NCBI GenBank assembly: GCA_018336035.1
Contig: JAGXRD010000080.1
Coordinates: forward strand, 24,284 to 88,283
Reading direction: 5' to 3'
Origin: Alphaproteobacteria bacterium
Lineage (GTDB): Bacteria > Pseudomonadota > Alphaproteobacteria > Ferrovibrionales > Ferrovibrionaceae
DNA: 64,000 nucleotides
Shown: piece by piece, positions 57,110-64,000 of the stretch
Layout of the letters: the number at the start of each line of letters is the position of its first letter
Position numbering within the stretch: the first letter of the stretch is position 1
The notes under the pieces: generated by a model
Databases searched by the model: none
Seen by the model: the letters and a program-made list of their open reading frames with translations, nothing else
What the model was told of the DNA's origin: nothing
Program-made: the position numbers and the translations under genes

Positions 57110-57655
57110 TCAGTTCGTGAACGGCATGCGGAAACCGGCCAGCAGGGCCTTGGCTTCCTCATCCGTCTTCGCCGTGGTGCAAATAATGATGTCCATACCG
57201 CGGGCTGAATCGACCTTGTCGTAGTCGATTTCCGGGAAGATGAACTGCTCCTTCAGGCCCAGCGCGTAGTTGCCGCGGCCATCGAAGCTCTTGCCGCTGA
57301 CACCGCGGAAGTCGCGCACGCGCGGCAGGGCGATGTTGATCAGGCGGTCAAGGAATTCATACATGTGCTCGCGACGCAGCGTGACCTTGCAGCCGACCGG
57401 CTGGTTTTCACGCAGCTTGAAGTTCGCGATCGCCTTGCGGGCCTTGGTCAGCACCGGCTTCTGGCCGGTGATAGCAGCCATTTCGGCAGCGGCCAGCTGG
57501 ATCTTCTTGCTGTCCTGGGCGGCTTCGCCCACACCCATGTTGACGACGATCTTGGTGATCTTCGGCACTTCCATGGTGTTCTTGTAGCCGAACTTCTCGG
57601 TCAGCTGCTTGCGGACCTGCTGTTCGTAGATGTCTTTCATGCGCGGATTGGCCAC
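57110..57655 (-). CDS. rplE: 50S ribosomal protein L5
   Basis: About 181 residues from GTG 57655, preferred because GGAGG lies exactly five bases before it. ATG 57667, which overlaps the rplX stop as TGATG, would add four residues but has no ribosome site of its own. uL5 binds 5S rRNA and contacts P-site tRNA. Conserved [60 protein letters not shown] and [20 protein letters not shown] are present. Confidence 0.95.
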   Translation of the reverse strand: MANPRMKDIYEQQVRKQLTEKFGYKNTMEVPKITKIVVNMGVGEAAQDSKKIQLAAAEMAAITGQKPVLTKARKAIANFKLRENQPVGCKVTLRREHMYEFLDRLINIALPRVRDFRGVSGKSFDGRGNYALGLKEQFIFPEIDYDKVDSARGMDIIICTTAKTDEEAKALLAGFRMPFTN

Positions 57656-57666
57656 ATCAGCCTCCA

Positions 57667-57990
57667 TCAGCGATCGATGATCTCGCCGGAGCGCTTGGCG
57701 AAGCGCACCTTGCGGCCATCGTCGAGGGTCTTGACGCCAACGCGGGTCGGCTTGCCGTCCTTGGGATCGGCGAGCATCACGTTGGAAACATGCAGCGGGG
57801 CTTCGCGCTGCTCGATGCCACCCGCAGCGGCGCGGGTCGGCTTGACATGCTTGGTCACCTTGTTGGCGCCCGAGACGGTCACGCGATTGCTCTCGCGGCT
57901 CACGCTCAGCACCTCACCGGACGCGCCCTTCGAGCGGCCGGTAATCACGACGACCTTGTCGCCCTTCTTGATCTTCATAGCTTCGGCCAT
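57667..57990 (-). CDS. rplX: 50S ribosomal protein L24
   Basis: 107 residues of uL24, an assembly initiator near the tunnel exit. The KOW motif is [20 protein letters not shown], followed by [20 protein letters not shown] and an end in [16 protein letters not shown] 57990 is three bases after the rplN stop, with GGAGG 11 bases upstream; ATG 57978 is a possible shorter start. Confidence 0.96.
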   Translation of the reverse strand: MAEAMKIKKGDKVVVITGRSKGASGEVLSVSRESNRVTVSGANKVTKHVKPTRAAAGGIEQREAPLHVSNVMLADPKDGKPTRVGVKTLDDGRKVRFAKRSGEIIDR

Positions 57991-57993
57991 GGC

Positions 57994-58362
57994 TTACAGA
58001 ACCTCCGGCGCCAGCGAAATGATCTTCATATGGCCCTTGCCGCGCAGCTCGCGGGTGACCGGCCCGAAGATACGGGTGCCGATCGGCTCTTCCTGCTTGT
58101 TGATCAGGACGGCCGCATTGCGGTCGAAGCGGATGGCGCTGCCATCGGCGCGGCGGATTTCCTTCGCGGTGCGAACGATGACGGCGCGATGCACATCACC
58201 CTTCTTCACCTTGCCGCGCGGGATCGCGTCCTTGACGGACACGACGATCACGTCGCCGACCTGGGCTGTCCGGCGCTTCGCGCCACCCAGCACCTTGATG
58301 CACTGGACTCGGCGTGCGCCAGAATTATCGGCGACGTCGAGATTGGTTTCCACTTGGATCAT
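57994..58362 (-). CDS. rplN: 50S ribosomal protein L14
   Basis: 122 residues of uL14, exactly the usual length. [20 protein letters not shown] opening, [20 protein letters not shown] and the C-terminal [20 protein letters not shown]. It forms an inter-subunit bridge and is the docking site of the silencing factor RsfS. First gene of the spc block, 34 bases after rpsQ. Confidence 0.98.
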   Translation of the reverse strand: MIQVETNLDVADNSGARRVQCIKVLGGAKRRTAQVGDVIVVSVKDAIPRGKVKKGDVHRAVIVRTAKEIRRADGSAIRFDRNAAVLINKQEEPIGTRIFGPVTRELRGKGHMKIISLAPEVL

Positions 58363-58396
58363 TGGACCTGTACCTCGCTAACTATCTATGTGCGGT

Positions 58397-58633
58397 TCAG
58401 GACGGATTCTCGACGACGATCCAGCGCTTCAGCTTGGAGATCGGCTTCGATTCCTGAATCGACACAACCTCGCCCTCTTTGCGAGAATTGTTCTCGTCAT
58501 GGGCGTGGTAGTTCTTCGAACGACGAATAAACTTCTTGTACACCGGGTCCATGATGCGGCGCTCGACCTTCACGACGACGGTCTTGTTGCCCTTGTTGCT
58601 CACCACGACGCCCTGCAATACGCGCTTCGGCAT
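58397..58633 (-). CDS. rpsQ: 30S ribosomal protein S17
   Basis: 78 residues of uS17, a primary 16S rRNA binder with an OB fold. [40 protein letters not shown] and the uS17 signature region [20 protein letters not shown] are present. Last gene of the S10 block; 11 bases after rpmC. Confidence 0.98.
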   Translation of the reverse strand: MPKRVLQGVVVSNKGNKTVVVKVERRIMDPVYKKFIRRSKNYHAHDENNSRKEGEVVSIQESKPISKLKRWIVVENPS

Positions 58634-58644
58634 CTCTTCTCTCC

Positions 58645-58845
58645 TTACGCCTTCTTCGCGCCGGCCTGCTTATGCAGGGCGGTGCGCACTCGGGCGACGT
58701 CGCGGCGCACTTGCTTCACGCGCGCGGTGTTTTCCAGCTGACCGGTCGCCTTCTGGAAGCGCAGGTTGAACTGCTCCTTCTTCAGGTCGACAAGCTTGGT
58801 GTTCAGCTCGTCCTTGGTCTTACCGACCAGTTCATTGCTCTTCAT
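58645..58845 (-). CDS. rpmC: 50S ribosomal protein L29
   Basis: 66 residues of uL29, a two-helix protein at the tunnel exit near the signal-recognition-particle and trigger-factor site. [20 protein letters not shown] followed by [17 protein letters not shown] is the family signature. Three bases after the rplP stop. Confidence 0.97.
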   Translation of the reverse strand: MKSNELVGKTKDELNTKLVDLKKEQFNLRFQKATGQLENTARVKQVRRDVARVRTALHKQAGAKKA

Positions 58846-58848
58846 GGC

Positions 58849-59268
58849 TTACGCTCCCTCACCCAGGCGGGTGACGACCTTGGTCTTGATCGGCAGCTTG
58901 GCCGCGCCGAGCACGAAAGCTTCCTTGGCGAGAGCCGCCGGGATGCCATCGAGTTCGAACATGATGCGGCCGGGCTTCACGCGGGCCACCCACAATTCGG
59001 GCGAGCCCTTGCCGGAACCCATGCGGACTTCGGCCGGCTTCTTCGACACCGGCACATCCGGGAAGACGCGGATCCACATGCGACCCTGACGCTTGATGTG
59101 ACGGGTGATCGCACGGCGGCAGGCCTCGATCTGGCGGGCGGTGACGCGCGCCGGCTCCAGGGCCTTCAGGCCGAAGGCGCCGAAATTGAGGTCGGTACCA
59201 CCCTTGGCCACGCCATGGATGCGGCCCTTAAAGGCCTTACGGAACTTGGTACGCTTCGGTTGCAACAT
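58849..59268 (-). CDS. rplP: 50S ribosomal protein L16
   Basis: 139 residues of uL16, which contacts the A-site tRNA elbow region. [69 protein letters not shown] segments are present, including the Arg that in some bacteria is hydroxylated. Spacing of 17 bases to rpsC. Confidence 0.98.
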   Translation of the reverse strand: MLQPKRTKFRKAFKGRIHGVAKGGTDLNFGAFGLKALEPARVTARQIEACRRAITRHIKRQGRMWIRVFPDVPVSKKPAEVRMGSGKGSPELWVARVKPGRIMFELDGIPAALAKEAFVLGAAKLPIKTKVVTRLGEGA

Positions 59269-59285
59269 TTCTCGTTACTCCCAGC

Positions 59286-59990
59286 TCAGCCCTGACGGCC
59301 GCCCTGATGACTCGGGCCCTGGCTCTGTTCAGCCATACGCTTATCCTGAGCCATCGGGTCATGAGCCATGATCTCGCCCTTGAACACCCACACCTTCACG
59401 CCGCAGCTGCCATAGGCAGTCTTGGCAGTGCCGCGGGCGAAGTCGACATCGGCGCGCAGCGTGTGCAGCGGCACGCGACCTTCGCGATACCACTCAACGC
59501 GGGCAATTTCGGCGCCGCCGAGACGGCCGCTGCAGGTGATGCGGATGCCGCCGGCGCCCAGACGCATCGCCGACTGCACGGCGCGCTTCATGGCACGGCG
59601 GAACGCCACGCGGCGCTCCAGCTGCTGGGCGATATTCTCGGCCACCAGCTTGGCATCGAGCTCCGGCTTGCGGATTTCGACGATGTTCAGATGCACTTCC
59701 GACTTGGTCATCTTGGCCAGGTCGGAGCGCAGCTTCTCGATGTCGGCGCCCTTCTTGCCGATCACCACGCCCGGACGCGCCGAGTGAATGGTGATGCGGG
59801 CCTTCTTGGCCGGACGCTCGATCACGATACGGGCGACACCGGCCTGGGCCAGGCGCTTCTCGAGATACGCGCGGATCTTCAGGTCTTCATGCAGCAGACC
59901 GGCGTATTCCTTGTCGCTGGAATACCAGCGGGAATCCCACGTGCGGTTGATGCCGAGACGAAGCCCGATCGGATTGACTTTCTGACCCAT
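59286..59990 (-). CDS. rpsC: 30S ribosomal protein S3
   Basis: 234 residues of uS3. Opening [24 protein letters not shown]; the type II KH domain holds [20 protein letters not shown], and the C-terminal domain has [40 protein letters not shown] Gln/Gly/Arg-rich tail ends it. It forms the mRNA entry gate with uS4 and uS5. ATG overlaps the rplV stop by one base. Confidence 0.98.
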   Translation of the reverse strand: MGQKVNPIGLRLGINRTWDSRWYSSDKEYAGLLHEDLKIRAYLEKRLAQAGVARIVIERPAKKARITIHSARPGVVIGKKGADIEKLRSDLAKMTKSEVHLNIVEIRKPELDAKLVAENIAQQLERRVAFRRAMKRAVQSAMRLGAGGIRITCSGRLGGAEIARVEWYREGRVPLHTLRADVDFARGTAKTAYGSCGVKVWVFKGEIMAHDPMAQDKRMAEQSQGPSHQGGRQG

Positions 59991-60448
59991 TACGCCTGCT
60001 CCCCGCTCTGCGCTTCAGCCTTCTTCGGTGCAGCCTTCTTGGCGCCCGTCTTGGCCTTGGCCGGAGCCTTCTTCTCTTCCTCGCGTTCACGCACCACGAT
60101 GGTGAGGTGGCTGAACGGCTTCAGGATCGGCGCGCCGCGACCGCGGGCGCGGGCGTGGAAACGCCGCATCACCAGGCCCTTGCCGACGCTGGCTTCGGCG
60201 ACGACCAGACGGTCGACGTCGAGCTGATGGTTGTTCTCGGCGTTGGCGATCGCCGACTGGAGGACCTTGCGGACATCCTGGGCGATACGACGCTTGGAGA
60301 AGGTCAGCTCGGACAGGGCAGCCTCGACCCGCTTGCCGCGGATCAGACCAGCCACCACACCAAGCTTCCGGGGGCTAACACGGATGTTGCGCCCCACGGC
60401 CATGGCCTCGTTCTCGCCGAGGCGGGTTTCGCGCGCCTGCTTGCTCAT
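59990..60448 (-). CDS. rplV: 50S ribosomal protein L22
   Basis: 152 residues of uL22, whose beta-hairpin lines the exit tunnel (macrolide site). [40 protein letters not shown] and [20 protein letters not shown] are intact. It is about 40 residues longer than the E. coli protein because of an N-terminal lead and a Lys/Ala/Glu-rich C-terminal tail ([20 protein letters not shown]). Two bases after rpsS. Confidence 0.97.
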   Translation of the reverse strand: MSKQARETRLGENEAMAVGRNIRVSPRKLGVVAGLIRGKRVEAALSELTFSKRRIAQDVRKVLQSAIANAENNHQLDVDRLVVAEASVGKGLVMRRFHARARGRGAPILKPFSHLTIVVREREEEKKAPAKAKTGAKKAAPKKAEAQSGEQA

Positions 60449-60450
60449 GG

Positions 60451-60729
60451 TTACTTCTTCGCCTTCTTGTCGCCGGCCGTATGACCCGGGAAGGTGCGGG
60501 TCGGCGAGAACTCGCCGAACTTATGCCCGACCATATCCTCGGTCACGTTTACCGGGATGAACTTGTTGCCGTTATGGACACCGAAGGTCAGGCCGACGAA
60601 CTGCGGCATGATCGTCGAGCGACGCGACCAGGTCTTGATGACCTCCTTGCGGCCCGACGTTGCAACCTTGTCGGCCTTATTCAACAGATACCCGTCAACG
60701 AACGGGCCTTTCCAGACAGAACGTGTCAC
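60451..60729 (-). CDS. rpsS: 30S ribosomal protein S19
   Basis: 92 residues of uS19, in the 30S head near the A-site finger. [40 protein letters not shown] and [31 protein letters not shown] are the family signature. Eighteen bases after rplB. Confidence 0.98.
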   Translation of the reverse strand: MTRSVWKGPFVDGYLLNKADKVATSGRKEVIKTWSRRSTIMPQFVGLTFGVHNGNKFIPVNVTEDMVGHKFGEFSPTRTFPGHTAGDKKAKK

Positions 60730-60747
60730 GATCGACCTCCTAGCCCG

Positions 60748-61584
60748 TTAGCTATGCTTGCCCGACGGGCGACGGCGCAGAATCATATTTTGCGTCCGCT
60801 TGTTGTTACGCGTGCGCTTACCCTTGGTGTTCTTGCCCCACGGGGTCACCGGATGGCGACCACCAGAGGTACGGCCTTCACCGCCACCATGCGGGTGATC
60901 GATCGGGTTCATGGCAACACCGCGAACCGTCGGGCGGATGCCCATCCAGCGCTTGCGACCAGCCTTGCCCAGCTTGGTGTTCTGGTTGTCCGAGTTGGAC
61001 ACGGCGCCGATGGTGGCCATGCACTCGGCCTGCACCAGACGCTGCTCGCCCGAGGCCAGACGCACCAGGGCCATGCCCTGATCCTTGCCGACCAGCTGCA
61101 CGAAGGTGCCGGCCGAACGAGCCATCTGACCGCCCTTGCCCGGCTTCATCTCCACATTGTGGATGATGGTGCCGACCGGGATCGACTTCAGCGGCATCGC
61201 GTTGCCCGGCTTGATGTCGGCCTTCTCGCCCGACACCACACGGTCGCCGGCCTTCAGGCGCTGCGGAGCCAGGATGTAGTTCAGCTCGCCGTCATCATAC
61301 TTGATGAGCGCGATGAACGCGGTGCGGTTCGGGTCATACTCGATCCGCTCGACAACGCCGCTGATATCGAACTTGCGGCGCTTGAAGTCGATCATGCGAT
61401 AGCGGCGCTTGTGGCCACCACCGATGTGACGGGTCGTGATGCGACCGAAATGGTTACGACCCCCCGTCTTCTTCAGGCCCTCGGTCAGCTCCTTGACCGG
61501 GCGGCCCTTATGGAGCTGCGAACGGTCGATGAGCACGAGGCCGCGGGTCGACGGCGTAACTGGCTTATAAGTCTTCAACGCCAT
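60748..61584 (-). CDS. rplB: 50S ribosomal protein L2
   Basis: 278 residues of uL2, needed for subunit joining and close to the peptidyl-transferase centre. [20 protein letters not shown] opening, [20 protein letters not shown], and the C-terminal [20 protein letters not shown] with PVTPWG, which includes the conserved His implicated in activity. Three bases after rplW. Confidence 0.98.
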   Translation of the reverse strand: MALKTYKPVTPSTRGLVLIDRSQLHKGRPVKELTEGLKKTGGRNHFGRITTRHIGGGHKRRYRMIDFKRRKFDISGVVERIEYDPNRTAFIALIKYDDGELNYILAPQRLKAGDRVVSGEKADIKPGNAMPLKSIPVGTIIHNVEMKPGKGGQMARSAGTFVQLVGKDQGMALVRLASGEQRLVQAECMATIGAVSNSDNQNTKLGKAGRKRWMGIRPTVRGVAMNPIDHPHGGGEGRTSGGRHPVTPWGKNTKGKRTRNNKRTQNMILRRRPSGKHS

Positions 61585-61587
61585 GGC

Positions 61588-61881
61588 TTAGATCCCCGTC
61601 GTCACGTCGATCTTGTGGCCGTCGGCGAGGGTAACCATCGCCTTCTTCCAATCCGAGCGCTGGCCCGGCTGACCACGAAACAGCTTAACCTTGCCCTTGG
61701 TCCGGAGCGTGTTGACCGCTGTCACCTTGACCTTGAACAGCGCCTCGACGGCGGCCTTGATCTGCGGCTTGGTGGCGGTCAGCGGCACCTTGAAGGTGAC
61801 CTGGTTGTACTCGGAAGTACGGGTCGCCTTTTCGGTGATCACCGGCGAAAGGATCACATCGTAATGGTTCACGTTGCTCAT
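61588..61881 (-). CDS. rplW: 50S ribosomal protein L23
   Basis: 97 residues of uL23, the trigger-factor and SRP docking protein at the tunnel exit. [49 protein letters not shown] and [14 protein letters not shown] are typical. Its ATG overlaps the rplD stop by four bases. Confidence 0.97.
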   Translation of the reverse strand: MSNVNHYDVILSPVITEKATRTSEYNQVTFKVPLTATKPQIKAAVEALFKVKVTAVNTLRTKGKVKLFRGQPGQRSDWKKAMVTLADGHKIDVTTGI

Positions 61882-62510
61882 TTCAGGCGAGCCTCCAGAG
61901 CCTCGACCGCGGCCTTGGTCAGAACCAGGGTGTCACGGCGCAGGATGTCGTAAACGTTGGCGCCCTGCTCCGGCAGAACGTCGACGTTGTGGATCGCACG
62001 GATGGCGCGGGCGAAGTTTTCGTCCAGCACGTTGCCGTCGATGACCAGCGCGCTCTCCAGGCCCATGCCCTTCAGCTTGCTGGCGAGGTCCTTGGTCTTG
62101 CCGACGGTCAGCGTGGCGGCGTCGACGATCTTCAGCTTGCCTTCGGCCAGCTTGGTCGACAGCGCGGTCTTCAGCGCCAGCTTGCGGACCTTCTTCGGCA
62201 GGTCGATGGCGTGGCTGCGAACAACCGGGCCAAAAGCCTTACCACCGCCGCGGAACTGCGGAGCGCGGATGCCGCCGTGGCGGGCGCCGCCCGAGCCCTT
62301 CTGCTTGACGATCTTGCGGGTCGAACCGGCAACTTCGCCATAGGTCTTGGTCTTGTGAGTGCCCTGCTGGCGCTTGGCCAGCTGCCAGATGACGTAACGC
62401 TGCAGCAGGTCCGCACGCGGCGGCAGACCGAACACGTCCTTGGACAGCGTGAGCTTGCCCGAGTCCGTGTTCTCCAGCGTCGTCACGGCGATTTCGATTT
62501 TATCGGCCAT
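61878..62510 (-). CDS. rplD: 50S ribosomal protein L4
   Basis: 210 residues of uL4, which lines the exit tunnel. The tunnel loop is [48 protein letters not shown] closes it. In E. coli L4 also represses its own S10 operon; the leader that would carry such control is upstream of tuf/rpsJ or outside the window, so this cannot be judged here. Confidence 0.97.
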   Translation of the reverse strand: MADKIEIAVTTLENTDSGKLTLSKDVFGLPPRADLLQRYVIWQLAKRQQGTHKTKTYGEVAGSTRKIVKQKGSGGARHGGIRAPQFRGGGKAFGPVVRSHAIDLPKKVRKLALKTALSTKLAEGKLKIVDAATLTVGKTKDLASKLKGMGLESALVIDGNVLDENFARAIRAIHNVDVLPEQGANVYDILRRDTLVLTKAAVEALEARLK

Positions 62511-62522
62511 GATCCTATACCC

Positions 62523-63203
62523 TTACTTGGCGGCCTTCAGAGCGGCCGGCATCGGCAGGTCCTTGGCGCGCGGCTTCTTCACCGCATCGCGAACCACCAC
62601 ATACTGACCCTCTGAGCCCGGAATGCTGCCCTTGACCATGATCAGGCCGCGGTCGGCATCGGTGCGCACGATCTGCAGGTTCTGCTGGGTGCGCTGACGG
62701 TCGCCCATATGGCCGGCCATCTTCTTACCCTTGAACACCTTGCCCGGATCCTGGCGCTGACCGGTCGAACCATGCGAACGGTGGCTGACCGACACGCCGT
62801 GGCTGGCTTCCAGACCACGGAAATTGTGCCGCTTCATGACACCGGCAAAGCCCTTACCGATCGTGGTGCCGGTCACGTCGACGAACTGGCCGACGATGAA
62901 ATGCTCCACCGACAGTTCGGCGCCGACTTCCACCAGCGCATCGGCCGGAACGCGGAACTCGACAAGCTTGCGCTTCGGTTCGACATTCGCCTTGGCGAAG
63001 TGGCCGCGCAGGGCCTTCGTCACGTTCTTCGGCTTGATGGTGTCAACGCCGAGCTGGAGGGCGGTGTAACCGTCCTTCTCAGCAGTGCGCTGCTGCACCA
63101 CCTGCAGATTATCCACCTTCAACACGGTGACGGGCACGTGCGTGCCGTCCTCCGAGAAGAGCCGGGTCATCCCCAGCTTGCGTGCAACCAATCCGGTCCG
63201 CAT
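62523..63203 (-). CDS. rplC: 50S ribosomal protein L3
   Basis: 226 residues of uL3, an early assembly protein whose loop reaches the peptidyl-transferase centre. [20 protein letters not shown] opening; the central loop has [30 protein letters not shown], including the Gln that PrmB methylates in E. coli. Twelve bases separate it from both rpsJ and rplD. Confidence 0.98.
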   Translation of the reverse strand: MRTGLVARKLGMTRLFSEDGTHVPVTVLKVDNLQVVQQRTAEKDGYTALQLGVDTIKPKNVTKALRGHFAKANVEPKRKLVEFRVPADALVEVGAELSVEHFIVGQFVDVTGTTIGKGFAGVMKRHNFRGLEASHGVSVSHRSHGSTGQRQDPGKVFKGKKMAGHMGDRQRTQQNLQIVRTDADRGLIMVKGSIPGSEGQYVVVRDAVKKPRAKDLPMPAALKAAK

Positions 63204-63215
63204 CGGTCCAGTTCC

Positions 63216-63524
<309 letters not shown>

Positions 63525-63553
63525 TGTCCTGTGTCCTGTCTGACGCTCGAGAC

Positions 63554-64000
<447 letters not shown>

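Overview
This 64 kb window is a GC-rich, gene-dense bacterial chromosome segment. It has no rRNA or tRNA gene, insertion sequence, prophage or CRISPR array that I can see. The gene content and order point to an alphaproteobacterium, probably Rhodospirillales-like. The evidence is a complete S10-spc-alpha ribosomal superoperon without rpmJ between secY and rpsM, a trpGDC-moaC-moeA run, the recG / sdhE-mfd arrangement, an ATP12-type F1 assembly chaperone, a pccB-pccA carboxylase, DUF3422 and PAS_5-type proteins. The order-level placement is inference.

Layout. 1-2.9 kb (+): end of an alpha/beta hydrolase, a threonine/serine dehydratase and a 3-oxoadipyl-CoA-type thiolase, closed by a bidirectional terminator. 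3-5 kb (-): a chemoreceptor whose sensor lies at the C-terminus. 5.2-8.2 kb (+): a Tat-exported PhoX-type phosphatase, an HPt-like protein lacking the phospho-His with an attenuator-like leader, and a 73-residue protein. 8.2-13.3 kb (-): pentapeptide-repeat protein, gamma carbonic anhydrase, argC and a second chemoreceptor. 13.4-18.5 kb (+): overlapping trpG-trpD-trpC-moaC-moeA plus a metallo-beta-lactamase-fold hydrolase. 18.5-21.8 kb (+): a compact MFS transporter / ureidoglycolate lyase-like / acyl-CoA ligase operon. 21.9-24.6 kb: unknown protein, SDR, DsbA-like thiol protein and PAS_5 protein. 24.6-31.2 kb: mfd and sdhE facing away from recG, then bioY. 31.2-34.8 kb (-): propionyl-CoA carboxylase pccB-pccA, probably co-transcribed with bioY. 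35-39.9 kb (-): second pentapeptide protein, ATP12, AsmA and HAD phosphatase.

40-43.2 kb is the most accessory-looking stretch. It holds a Lys/Ala/Asp-repeat exported protein, queF, a lipoprotein with three copies of a two-cysteine module, an isochorismatase-like hydrolase, an AT-rich patch with CTTA elements repeated every 10-11 bp, a small unknown gene and a perfect 17-bp-arm palindrome overlapping an alternative hairpin. 43.2-49.3 kb: DUF3422, an RluC-type pseudouridine synthase, a small membrane protein, rarA, a Do-type protease and a second PAS_5 protein. 49.3-64 kb (-): rplQ-rpoA-rpsK-rpsM, adk-secY, the spc and S10 genes and the end of tuf.

No complete new defence or mobile system is visible. 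The strongest unexplained signals are the helically phased repeat (42484-42589), the overlapping palindromes (43144-43189), the three-module lipoprotein (40965-41783) and the four-segment leader ahead of the HPt-like gene (7300-7359).
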